Below the pieces are notes generated by a model. It worked only from the letters and a program-made list of their open reading frames with translations, was not told the DNA's origin and searched no databases. DNA of 64,000 bases, taken from the NCBI GenBank assembly GCA_030770545.1, contig CM061100.1:5773501-5837500 (forward strand), read 5' to 3'. A program made the position numbers and the translations under genes. Within the stretch, counting starts at the first letter, position 1; each line of letters opens with the position of its first letter. Positions 12,101-22,438 of this stretch are shown one piece after another. Source of the DNA: Macropodus opercularis. Taxonomy: Eukaryota; Chordata; Actinopteri; Anabantiformes; Osphronemidae.

Positions 12101-13651
12101 CAGGAAATCAGTTGCGTTTGCTACGCTCCCTATCGGCAAGTAAAGGCAACAAGAAACTGTCAAACAATACTGTAATGCACAAAAGCGCTGCTGGTCCTGA
12201 GAGAAGATGCAGAGCGTTTTCAGCAAATATCTGGTGATCATTTACGCATGGCTGCAGACTTGGCAGGGCACAAAAAGCCGTGCGCACAGATGACAGCTAC
12301 AAAGTGTCAAGCTTTCCCCTTTGACGACAGGCATCTGCTTAATTGTCTGTGTGTCCTCTTCTGCACAGTCGCTGACTAAAGATACATCATCGTTCTCTGA
12401 TTGCGTCTTAAATTGGAAACTCGGCGAACAAGCCAGGGTTTCTCGCAAGTGTCTGCGTTTTGGATACGCTGTACAATAACGCCGTGAAAGCGCACCACGG
12501 CACAAACACACGAGCAGAAAGGGGGGAAATCCTGGATCCCTCAGTCCTGTCCCTTAAATCGGACAGCCAATCCAAAGGTGTCGGTCATCGGGAGAGAGAG
12601 GGAGAGAGAGAGACGGAGGGGTGGTCACGCAAGCTTGCGGCGTGTGCTGCGAGCTTTGAGCGCCTGGATATACTGCGAACGTCTCCCGCTTTGTGTCTGA
12701 CGTGACGTGCTCGCTCACAAAGTTTTGGCCATTACATCATAGTTTTAAAATAGCTAAGTCGGCTCGGAGAAATTACATTTTACGCACAGTGACATCAGCT
12801 GCCGGTCAAACGATGCAGCAGCCTGCATCTGCTGCTCGTACTCCCCACTTACACAGTAGGCTCAGAAGCCAAATCGATCATGATTCCTGAGTGAAAACGT
12901 AAATAAAACAACAATCTTATAAAAAATAACACAATTTCCCAGCGGACATTGTTGCGTAAGGTGACAAACTTAAATGTGACCAAAATCTCAATCTCCAGTG
13001 ACCCTGTGCTTGCACTACCTAAAATTTCCGCTGTACTTCGGAGCATTACATCATTGTCTAGTCTGATAGATGAACTCAGTTTCAACTCGCTGAAACTGTA
13101 TGTCGCTTTGTTTGATATACAACATGGCACAGCGATGGGCTAAATGACAAGACATTTGCACGCTTACTTAGTATCTGGCTTAACGCGCCAGTCTCGGAGT
13201 TAGACTAATAAAAAAAGAGTTGGCTTTACAATAGGATGGAGGATGTGGAGACTATCCTACCTGCAATCACTGTGGGTGATCGTTGACCTCCCTCCGGTTT
13301 GATCCACATCTCCAGAGTGAAATTTCCTCTGGGTATCTCCACGCCGGGCTTCAGCCGTAGCTGATCCCCCCTGCCGGTGAAATAGACAGCTTTCCCCCGG
13401 TCTGAAGAGTTTTCTTCCGCCTGCGAAAAGCGCCGGCGCTGGCGAAACACGCGTCGCTCCAAGCCGGGCAAAGAGCGTTTGCCCCGGGGCAGACGTGTGG
13501 CACAAGCCCCTGGGATGGTGGCTTTCGCCTCCCTAATGCGCACCAACTCCCTCTTGGATCTCCCCTTACTCCGGACTGTCCCGCACTCTGATCCAAAACA
13601 CAAGAGGAGAATCACCAGGCAAGACACCCAGGGAGATGTCCAAAGTTTCAT
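1..13651 (-). CDS. pappa: Pappalysin-1 (PAPP-A) metalloprotease, 5' part of gene, five exons, runs off left edge
   Basis: Joined coding exons on the minus strand are 13261-13651, 7568-8663, 874-1019, 240-533 and 1-153 (partial). Phases agree at every junction, giving about 693 residues. PAPP-A is a secreted zinc endopeptidase of the metzincin clan that cleaves IGF-binding proteins (IGFBP-4, IGFBP-5) and so releases IGF. Visible in order: signal peptide (about 1-22); basic propeptide with a furin-like RQRRR at 70-74; laminin-G-like domain (about 86-265); two Lin-Notch repeats (about 416-442 and 450-477); zinc site HEIGHSLGLYH with H565, E566, H569 and H575; and a Met-turn NNYMSY with M639. The order and sequence fit PAPP-A rather than PAPP-A2, but which teleost paralogue this is cannot be decided here. 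The C-terminal part (remaining LNR, CCP modules) lies beyond position 1. Confidence 0.93.
154..239 (-). other. pappa intron 4
   Basis: An 86-bp intron with GTGAGA donor and a pyrimidine-rich acceptor. Very short introns of this size are common in teleosts. Confidence 0.9.
240..533 (-). CDS. pappa: pappa coding exon 4 (zinc-binding active site)
   Basis: A 294-nt exon with a TTTTCACAG acceptor and a GTGAGA donor, phase 1 at both ends. It contains the elongated metzincin motif HEIGHSLGLYH (three zinc-binding histidines and the catalytic glutamate) and the Met-turn sequence NNYMSY. Several cysteines between them fit the disulfide-rich insert of pappalysins. All catalytic residues are intact, so the protein should be an active protease. 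Confidence 0.96.
534..873 (-). other. pappa intron 3
   Basis: A 340-bp intron. I see no further coding or repeat feature in it. Confidence 0.85.
874..1019 (-). CDS. pappa: pappa coding exon 3
   Basis: A 146-nt exon with a TTTCCAG acceptor and a GTAGAA donor, entering in phase 2 and leaving in phase 1. It encodes about 49 residues including LDGSTHLNVFFANSS and GVATWPWDKEAL, which match the segment before the zinc-binding helix in vertebrate PAPP-A. The split lysine and glycine codons at both ends are rebuilt correctly with the neighbouring exons. Confidence 0.92.
3220..3663 (+). other. Unexplained open reading frame inside pappa intron 2 (antisense)
   Basis: 147 codons from an ATG in a weak context, opposite in strand to pappa. 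The product has no signal peptide, membrane segment or motif I recognise. No clear splice sites mark it as an exon. It may be chance or a decayed transposon fragment. Confidence 0.12.
5704..5720 (+). repeat. G-rich tract in pappa intron 2
   Basis: Six Gs, a T, then ten Gs. This could form a G-quadruplex on the plus strand. Confidence 0.7.
7568..8663 (-). CDS. pappa: pappa coding exon 2 (LamG domain and two Lin-Notch repeats)
   Basis: Large 1096-nt exon between a CTCTCTCCAG acceptor and a GTAAGC donor, starting in phase 1 and ending in phase 2. It completes the laminin-G/concanavalin-like domain (WAHVAVTYDG, LYVNGAQVG) and carries two LNR modules. Their cysteine/aspartate signatures are visible: CDPECNHPLTGFDAGDC and CDPECNWENFSYDLGDC. 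In PAPP-A these LNR modules sit inside the proteolytic domain and, with a C-terminal LNR from the partner subunit, determine IGFBP-4 specificity (family knowledge). No frameshift or stop is seen. Confidence 0.95.
8664..13260 (-). other. pappa intron 1
   Basis: A 4.6-kb intron between the signal-peptide exon and the LamG exon. There is a GA-rich run near 12590-12613, and otherwise nothing recognisable. Confidence 0.85.
13261..13651 (-). CDS. pappa: pappa coding exon 1 (signal peptide, propeptide, start of LamG domain)
   Basis: The ATG at 13651-13649 has A at -3 and begins a clear signal peptide (MKLWTSPWVSCLVILLLCFG). It is the only ATG in this frame downstream of the preceding stop, because the frame upstream opens only with TTG. 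The exon encodes 130 codons plus one base and ends at a GTAGGA donor (13260-13259). It includes a basic stretch ending in RQRRR (residues 70-74), a likely propeptide cleavage site, and the motif ...YFTGRGDQLRL..., which starts the laminin-G-like domain. The exon is CpG-rich compared with its surroundings. Confidence 0.93.
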
Positions 13652-13838
13652 TTTTCGAAAGGGAATAGCAAAAAAAAAATATTTAAAATAAGAGAAAAAT
13701 AAAAAAAATAAGAGAAACAACGGGATAACTAGAAAAAAATGTCCACAATGTTCTCCTCTTTGGAATCTTCTCGGGTTTTTTCCTTCTGTCTTTTTACAGC
13801 GGCACAATGTCAAAGCGTAGAAACTGTCTAAATAAACC
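13652..13838 (-). other. pappa: pappa 5' untranslated region (approximate)
   Basis: The sequence between the start codon and the inferred transcription start is T-rich on the coding strand and has no in-frame ATG. The 5' limit is inferred only from the spacing to the TATA-like box. Confidence 0.35.
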
Positions 13839-13863
13839 CATAAAGCTATGCTGTTTTTCCCTC

Positions 13864-13869
13864 TTTATA
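13864..13869 (-). promoter_or_regulatory. TATA-like box of pappa
   Basis: TATAAA followed by G on the minus strand, about 215 bases upstream of the pappa start codon. A transcription start would be expected 25-30 bases downstream, near 13838. This is a motif match only; by-chance occurrence in AT-rich DNA is possible. Confidence 0.4.
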
Positions 13870-14475
13870 ATGCTAAGCCACGACCCCCTCTCTTAAGCAA
13901 AACTACTCTGGAGACATTCAGGGGACACAGGAATATTTGATTCATGTGTGTGTTCCACGGTGCCTTTTCAATGGGTCCCATTTAGCCAAAGGGATGACTA
14001 ATAAGTAATCAATCAAGAGGGGAGTCCGGCCGATGCCCCCCTCATCCCCTGTGGACGGTAGGAGTTACTCGCAGAAATCCACAGTTGTCCGCCAAGCTGC
14101 TGTCACACCTTTTTGTTGTTTCCTTATCCTACCCGTAAAACAGCATGAGAAATGTCACATATTAAATTCCAAAGAAAAGTGACAACAAAGCGACCTCTCA
14201 TATTTATTACGGGGCAGCAGAGGTAGACTGTGCTCAAAAATGCAATCCGAACTTCGCCTTAGCCTGCATGTCTGCACAAAAGTTGAAATGCACTATGATA
14301 TCTGCTGAGGCGAGGTGGAGGACGAGGGACAGTGAGCTGCAGAAGTAAGCATCGCGGTCCTCATTGATTGCCTGGAGCGCAGACATTTGCAGGAGTCGCA
14401 GCTCGTCATCCGCTTTAAAGGCAGTTTCTCTCCAAGTCTTTTTAAGAGCAACTCATGTTTCAAATGTTCCGGGGC

Positions 14476-14492
14476 TGTGTGTGTGTGTGTGT
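14476..14492. repeat. (TG)n microsatellite
   Basis: About eight TG dinucleotides followed by a T run. Confidence 0.85.
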
Positions 14493-14742
14493 TTTTTTAA
14501 AGTGGGAAGTCACACAGGTAGGCAACTCTCACTGACGGCAATTTTCTCTATGGTATAGTGATAGGATGGTGTTGGAGTTTCTGTATCCCTCTAGCGGCTA
14601 CGCGTTAAACAATCACCGCCTCAAACCCACAACAGTGGAAACAGAAGCGCAGTGTCCCGACCCGGCTTGTTTTCAGCCGCCTCTGCTGCTGAAAGCGCAC
14701 TTTTAAACTTCTTCTTCCATTTTTTTATACAGTAAAAGTTTT

Positions 14743-14780
14743 TGTCTTTCTTTCTTTCTTTTTTTTTCTTTCTTTTTTTA
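14743..14780. repeat. Polypyrimidine TTTC-type tract
   Basis: TTTC repeats grading into a T/C run; a simple repeat upstream of pappa. Confidence 0.8.
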
Positions 14781-17700
14781 AGAAACGCGTGAAAGCTTCA
14801 AGAAAAGCCGTTTGCTACCGTTTAAACATCATGCGAAATTCAGCCAGTTACCACGGCTTTTATTTTGAAGACTTAAACGTCAGCGCAATCTAAGTCACAA
14901 CAGAAATAAATTCATTTAAAAAATAAGGAGCCCAAACGAAAAATGCCATTTATTTAATGCGTTTGACTTTTGGAAAGTCTTACTGTGCGTTTTACTCCGG
15001 CAGACTGATGTATTCTGTAAAGGCAGACCGGTCAAAGTCATGTTTCCCATTAATGTCTTTTCAAAATAAAGTAAGCAGTAGATTAAATAAATGTGGGGAC
15101 ATTGACAAAGCCATAGCACATCTTGTCCTTTCTTGATTTCCTTACTGGAATTAATGCGATGCACCAAATGTCCTTTCTTCCTTCTATTCAGAACCCATAG
15201 TTTAGTCTTTTAACCACATAAGGGAAATAAGGGCACTGTGTTTAGACCTGTGCCTCCCAAATTTCTACCACACAAGGATGTTTGTCAGAGGTATTTGAAG
15301 AAAAAAAGAGGGTTTTTAAAGTTTCGCACATCCTAATATTTACTGACCCGTCACTTAAATGGATGTGCATTTAAAAATGACGCTCTTGACGGAGATTTGT
15401 CGAATCTCTGCGATCTTTGTAAGTCTCAGCTGCTGAGTGAAACAAAAACAAGCCTGCTCTGTGAATACCGTGACTCAGAAAAGAGAGGGACTTTATCTTT
15501 AATGGCTTTCCTTGGAGACCGTCAGCTGGAATGTCACTGTTTCCTCTCTGTTCTCCCACAGTTGTTTGTTGTAGATGTGTGTTTAGAGAGCCCAAACCTG
15601 CCACCTACCATAAAGGGGGGAGGGCTCACACGTTCAATATTTGCTTCCCACTTCATACAGTGTTGTGACTTTGCTCCACATATTTCCCTTTTGTGTCTCG
15701 GAGAAGGGAAAATGACGTATTGAAAGGTGTTTGACCTTGAAAGCTGCTGTGAGCATGAGGTTCGCATGCATCACAAATTTCAACCTTTTCAAAGGACGCG
15801 GTGGAAAACTTTGTGTGCCCAAACCTTCACATGACAGCTTGTTAACACACACGACGGTTTGTTTGGGTGCTGGTCTCAGAGACTCCTGATTCCCATGGGT
15901 TTGCTTGGTCTTGACGACTACATTGCGGTAAAATACATTTTTGTGACGTGACCTATATTTTTTTGTTGTGAAAAATACAACTCGGCATGTGGATTTTCAC
16001 GAGATGTATCCCATAGTAGAAGCTGACCCTGAGGACAAGTGGAGGTGCCAAGGTATCGTATCAGAGAGTGCAAGACATCTCCAGTTCAGTAATGACATTC
16101 TTTACTTCTGCACCATAGGTCTGACTGACCCACCTAAAAGGATTTGTGTCCCGAAGTTGGAAAAGTGAGCCTAATGTCGGGGCTGTGGGCCAGTCAGTGT
16201 GTGCAGAGGCGTCCACGTGGCCTGACCATGGTTGTTGTTAATGTCCAGTGGCTTTTAATGCTCATCCTTAAACGGCATTAAAAACTGAGCGCACCCGTTT
16301 ACACCACTCACACTAAACTGCAGGTACTGTTGAAGATGACACAGCTCCTGCTCTCTCTCTGTGACTTCTTTTTATAGCAAAGTGGTTGCGGTGTTGTGGA
16401 ATAATCCCACTACGTCATCAGAGCAGTGAGTCAAACAGGGGGAAAAAAAAACATTGTCCTATAATCCATTAGTGCGGCCAGATTAATCTGTGACTGTTCT
16501 AAAGTGCAAACCTAAATGCTTGTGTGTGGATGATCTGGAGAGTAAAAGGATGTGCGGTTGACACATTAAAGAATAATGCAGATTAGGTTGACAGTAAATA
16601 TGGCAAACTTCTGAACAGTTTAGGGACGTGAATGGAAAATAAAAGTGGTTACGCAAAGCTGCAGTGACAATAGGATCCTATAATAGTGGCCAGAGCCTTG
16701 GAAGGCAGCGGCTCTTTCAAATATAATGCCGCCACAGAATAGCCATTAAAGCCTTTAAGAGTATAATCCCGTACGACGGACAACTCACACCAGCTCGCAT
16801 GTTCAGCGACGACCACGAGAGCAGTCACGCAGGCGGTTTCTGGGAAAAATAGAAGCACATCCCACCGAGCGACAGAGGTGTTGTTTGTTACTTCTAAACG
16901 CAGTATATTTAAAGATTACAGAAAATGTATACATTAGTGTAAATGGGGTTAATTCTTTTCTAATGCTTATGACAGCTGTCATTTATATGCGCTTAGCATG
17001 GAAGGGCATCCAGTTCAGCTGTGGCACACTACATATGGACGGTGAAAATAGAGACTGCTATTGTGTTTTGGCTTGAAAATCAAAGCATAATCCAAGTTGT
17101 TGCACAATGTTAGGCGAAACACTATTTAAAGCGGAGAACAGTCCGATTAATGTCTGATACGCTGCATGGAACATGAGCTTCTCTACTGACGAACTCGTCT
17201 GTGAGCTGGAGGTGGAAACAAGTTGGTCTCTAGCTTTAGTCCAGGAAATGAAGGTACAAAACACACGAACACAATAACACAACAATAATGTAATAACAAT
17301 TTTTGATCAGAAAAATCATCTTTAAAAAAAGGGATTATCTGAAATCTTTGACTGTGCCAGACTGTGACTTGTCATACATATGTAAATGTGCATGCGCAGT
17401 GTGTTCCTCATCATCTTCACATCCTGGATGCGTGGTAAACAATAACTCATTATGGGTCCCCAACGGCAACCAAGGCTTGCCCGTAGCTTAATTCTACTGC
17501 TTGTGGGGAAGAATTATATGTGCAGGGGTGCAGAGTACAGCTCAGTCAGCACACCACGGCGTGCCACCACCACTGCCCCTCCGTCTAGACGTTAGAGCAC
17601 GTCCATATGGAGATGGTTAAAAAGCTCATTAGCCGACCTACTTGAAATACAGTTGCAGTGACGCTTGTCCATAAAAACACAAAGTGGAGTGGTTTTCTGC

Positions 17701-19243
17701 AGTGGTATTAACCAGGTTGAGGCATCAACTGACAACAATTTGGCGCAGGCATCCGTTTCACCAAACGATGGCTGAAACTGAACGCTTTCCAAGAAAGGAA
17801 TAAGGAAAGAAATTATTTCTTGGAAGGTTTTTGAAACTTTTTGCATGAGGTACTCCATCTGGGTGAGGACGAGTGGAAAATGTCTGGTAAGGTGAATGGG
17901 ATATGGCCCATTGGAAGAAAAATGGCTTGGTGTTATTAAAAACATTTAGGGTGACCAAAAGCTCGCTTTAGGGCAGGGAAAGACTGCAAAAACCAAATTC
18001 ATGCTGCAGCCTGCCCAGCTTGTCACTGCTGGATTTCCAGCATTGCTTTCACACAGCGAATTCAACAAACTGCAGGTCAAGCCTTCCTTGTTCGACTTGC
18101 AAGAGGCTTTTTGGATGAAACTGTGTTCCCAAGCTTCAGTAGCTATTGCAGCAGATGCTTAATTAAGTTGCATGAAAAGTGCAGCTCTTGTTGATTTACC
18201 TGCTGACTTTCCTGTATGTAAGCAAAGCCTTACTCCAATGTTACAGTATGTTCCTGAAGGTGACAAATCACACAGACACTTATTACTAATTTTGCACTTT
18301 CCTCAGCCTCACAAAGGTTTATAGTTTCTTTTCACTCGCTGAATGGGTTTTACATATCACAACTTTACGGTCCAGCTCCAAATGAGTGAACAACTAGTGG
18401 TGAACCCAGCGGAGCGTTTACCAAGCAGAGAGGCAAATATTTGCCTTCAGGTGTCTGACAAAAGACATTTAGCTTCAGTTGTTCAGGTCAACACAACTAC
18501 ACCAACCAAAAAAAACCAATATTCTTACTGATTAAAACACAAATTCAAACAAAAGAGTTTGAACTGTAGTCTGTCTAACATCCTCTGAGCAAAGACCACA
18601 GAGCAGAACAAAGGAGGAAAACCCCCAAACAGCTACAGAACAACTGTAGGCCCCAGTTTAAATGGTTCTATTTCTAATAATGTTTTCTGTGTCATAAACA
18701 TCACTTCATCACACGCTGAATCCCACGTCTCCTCTGGTGTCTTGTATGAATCTCTTCCTTTTCTTCTGACACGCAAGAAAGATGTTTTACTGTATATTGT
18801 TAAAACCAAGGTGCTAAGCACTCACACTAGAGGTGTAGTCCCCAAGACAAATACGACAGGAATGCTGAGAATGCGGTTGGTAAACAACGTAAAGTGCCGT
18901 GTACTTTGTAAAGTACATATATAACTGGGGGTGTGCTGTAAATAGTGCGTATATGAACGAGAACGGGAGGTTTCTTTTACGAATACATTGCTCTGTAGGG
19001 TGTTTGTTTCTGACTGGAAAAACTAAAGTGCGTCTAGTGCGACGGTAAAAACAGTAAGCAAGAAAAGCATGCGCTGCAGCATAAGTAGAGAAAGTCTACT
19101 GCTGCACAGAGATGAGAAAACAGTGAGCACATGCTGATTTGCAGCCAACAATGCAACGGTGCACCTTAATCTGTCTGGGCCACACAATGCAAAAGCCAAT
19201 TATGAAAATTGGGGTTATCGAGGGCATTGCAATGTAACAATGG

Positions 19244-19324
19244 CACCAAGTTGATTGAGCTGGGCTCTGTGTGTGTGTGGTGTACATACACACACACATA
19301 CAGCGCAGCTCAATCAACTCCGTG
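19244..19324 (+). ncRNA. Candidate pre-miRNA-like hairpin
   Basis: Perfect 14-bp arms AGTTGATTGAGCTG (19249-19262) and CAGCTCAATCAACT (19306-19319) continue inward through pairing TG and CA runs to a very small loop. They extend outward by GGCAC/GTGCC after a two-base mismatch. Total stem is about 35 bp in about 80 nt, the size and shape of a microRNA precursor. I do not recognise a known miRNA seed. The strand is unknown, since the reverse complement folds equally well. The inner TG/CA part is also simple sequence and could arise by slippage. Confidence 0.35.
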
Positions 19325-20200
19325 CCTCTTGGGTTTCTTTTTTCCCCCCTCAACAGATGCTGTTCCCAAAACCCCCCAGTCCTACGGTCGCTTTTCTGCA
19401 GGCTCATTATAGGGGCTGCTGTCAATCGGAAGGTCAAGGGTCATGGCAGAGGATCAGCTCGATCAATACCCCCCCGGGCTGATCAATCAACTTGAATTTT
19501 CGTTTCCAACAATAAGGCAAAAGCGTCAACCAAAACAAAAGGAGTGAGAGGAAAAAGGAACGCCACAAAGAATTAGGAGGAGCAAGAAAAGGGAGAATGT
19601 AAACAAGCCTTCGTGGCTGAGCGGATCCCAGAAGCTCCTGTTTTGTCTCAGTTTAGAATGACATTGTCAAGGACTAGGACATTGATGAGTGCTGTGCGTC
19701 ATCATGATGCACCTGTAATGCCCCTAGGGCCCCTCAGTGTTGGCTCCAGATCTGAGACACCTTGTGGGAGATTTAGATCCGTGGCTGCATAGTGATCAGT
19801 TCCCTGTGACATTAACACACACACACACAGAGCACTCTACTGTTGTAGTCCAACTTAATGGCAGTAATAATTTAAAAAAGGTTAATATTTGTATAAGTAT
19901 ACATTCATCTTGCATCATTACAGTGGAAAACGCTCTGCTCTTAACAACATAACTACATTATTACCAAAAGCTTGCTTACATACAGTAGAATTGTAAATCA
20001 CCTCATTTCATATAATCAAATTACAAAACGCAAGCAGCCTCCTCTCATTTCCTTTTAGCAATTGCAGAGTTAAGAAAATTGAAATGATCCATTAAGTTTG
20101 ATTATTAAAACTGCTTTAATAAATGGGTCATTTTTCAGTATCCTCTCAAATTAAAATTGCCCAGTGTGTATTTTCAATTGAGTGTCTGCTTCTGTGCCAA

Positions 20201-20228
20201 GGAATTATTCTCCCTAAGGAATAATTCC
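20201..20228. repeat. Perfect 10-bp inverted repeat in AT-rich block
   Basis: Arms GGAATTATTC and GAATAATTCC with an 8-base spacer. The arms contain ATTA cores typical of homeodomain binding sites (inference). Confidence 0.6.
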
Positions 20229-22426
20229 AGCCACCAAGTAGTTACAAATCATGGAAATGAGATGATGGAATATAGAATAGAAAGGCGCTGGGATGCTAAA
20301 TCATTAAAAGTGGACTTTCTTTACCTCAGCTCCAGAGCGACGCCTCATGATATTAGCTGGCAGACAGCCAAGCATGAAGCGTGAGCAGGCCTGGGCTGGT
20401 CTGTGGTAGAGAGAAAAAAATTAAATATTTCGTAAAACACTAAAACTAAAGGGCAAATATTCTAATGACACAGGCATGACATGCGGCCATAAAACAGATT
20501 TAAAAGGTTTGTAATCATATTTGAGTAGTCTAAAATCACCAGGAACAATATACGGACGGGTTTACCTCATGATGTAGTGATGGAGGAAGCAGGAAGTCGC
20601 TCACAAAACTACTCTCACCCCACTAATGCACAGCCTTTAGATCACATGAAACACGCTCCAGTTACAAATAATAAAAAATAGCACATTCATTAACAGACAT
20701 CGTCACTATTGTTGCTCATAATCCACAAATAGTCATTTATTAAATCCTTGGAACACTGGTGGAATGTTTTACCTTTGGACCAGTGGTGCCAGACCAGCAC
20801 CTCATGGTGTATAAACCCGTATGTTGGTTTTAAAATAATAGGGCAGAAGAAGCAAGAATGTTACAATTTAGTTTTAGCTTAGTGGGCTGTCAACACAGCA
20901 ACGTGGTGCAGACACTATATCGATGTGTACTCTCAGCCCCTGACACACTAAGGCAACAAGAGTGGTTTTATAGATGTCTTCACACCGAACAAATGGGCCT
21001 GTGTCGCAGCAGCACCGTGTTTCTCCTTCAGCTGTCTGAAGCGGCACGGTGAGGCTGGGTGTGCTCCCCCGATCATAGCCGTGATCAATAAATAATAACG
21101 GTGAGATTGGGGAGACATCGCTGAAAGCCCATTCGACTATATCCTCCAGAGCAAATTTAACCTTGACCTCCTTTTTTCCCCTTCATACAGTGACCACGTT
21201 TGCTTCTTCAAGCCAAGAGTCAAGCGCCACATTTCCACACTTCAGCGTCATCTCATAACTCAGGGGTAGATTGGAAATATTCAGATGCTGCTCTTCTCGC
21301 TAAGCTAAGTCCCCGTGATACAGGAAGCATGTTACTGGTATCTAAGGACACGCAGACCTGAACACTTGTCTGCCAGGAGGGACAATGTTATGTACCTCAT
21401 GTTATTATTGTACTGTGTCTTAAGTGGCGCTGAGAAGATCTCAGCATGAGTTAGAAGGGAAGTCACAAACCCGATCTTCTGGCCTACTGTGGAAAATCTT
21501 AGTCAGTGCCTGATGTGCGTGCGTGTGTAGTACGATCTGCGCAGGTGTGCAGAGGGAGCAGAGCAGGCAGATGAACAGACAGGCGCACTAGGTACCTGTG
21601 AGGTCAGGGGCTAGGTGGAGTGTTAGCAGGAACGACACCTGACAGCAACTGGGCGGATGCAGCCTGGCAGTTCTGTACATTCATGTCACTCCTGATAAAA
21701 TCAGCACCTGCTGAGCAGGAAAAACTACAGTGCCGGCACCGGGCGCCGGGTCCTCCATACAGGACAGGGGGAGGATGGAACACTTCCTTCCGCCTGTCCT
21801 TCGCTGTCCCTCCAGTGCTCACTGAGCAGACAAGTCGGGACAGCTGTGATGGCCATTGGTTGGGCAGGGGTGAAGGTGCCAACCTTGTCACTGCCAGAGG
21901 TGGGAACAAAGCTGCGTGGCACCACCTGATTTGGGCTTGGAAAACAAAACCTGGAAGCCTCTCTTTCAGTTGTATAACAGCCAAGGGCAAAGGGAAGTCC
22001 ACTGAACATTCTGTGTCAGGTAACATATCCGGACGCTGCAGAAAAAAACATTCAGCTCCCAGGTCTGAAATTTTCAATGGGACATGGTGAAAGAGTACAG
22101 TAGCGCAGGGTTGGGACATGAATGGCTGCTGAGGCTCTTCGGAGTAAGGTGTACTGGGGTGTAAGGCTAAACCTGTGGCGACGACTGGACGGACAGCTCG
22201 CCCCTGCAGATGTGCAGGGAAAGGAGACAGTCTGCAATACGCTGAAACCTGAACGAGCTGGAGCTAAACGTTTCCAGAAGCTTTTCCTCACGTGACAAAA
22301 GCTGTTTAATATTTGAATGTGATCAGTTTCTGCTCTGTGTGTAGCGTCGCTGTGCATGGTTTAATTATACTGCTCAGGTGATCCCTTTAGTGAATCCTCC
22401 CTGTAACTCATAACCAGCCACATACT

Positions 22427-22438
22427 GCCACCTACTGG
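22427..22438 (-). promoter_or_regulatory. CTCF-like motif, minus orientation
   Basis: The minus strand reads CCAGTAGGTGGC followed by AGTA, agreeing with the vertebrate CTCF core CCASYAGRKGGC at all 12 positions and at the four flanking consensus positions. Confidence 0.5.

Larger units (their letters stand above)
13870..22400. other. Intergenic sequence upstream of pappa
   Basis: No protein gene is recognisable. The segment 19.2-20.4 kb holds an 80-nt hairpin, clustered TTGATTGA-type motifs and a 10-bp perfect inverted repeat, and has few repeats; it is a candidate for regulatory or non-coding RNA sequence. A GC-rich 500-bp piece at 21.6-22.1 kb is stop-free on both strands, but the possible products look like composition artefacts. 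Confidence 0.6.

Noticed and set aside
13652..13813. N-terminal extension of pappa by 54 residues
   Set aside because: The upstream frame opens only with a TTG codon; the first in-frame ATG is at 13651 and starts a proper signal peptide.
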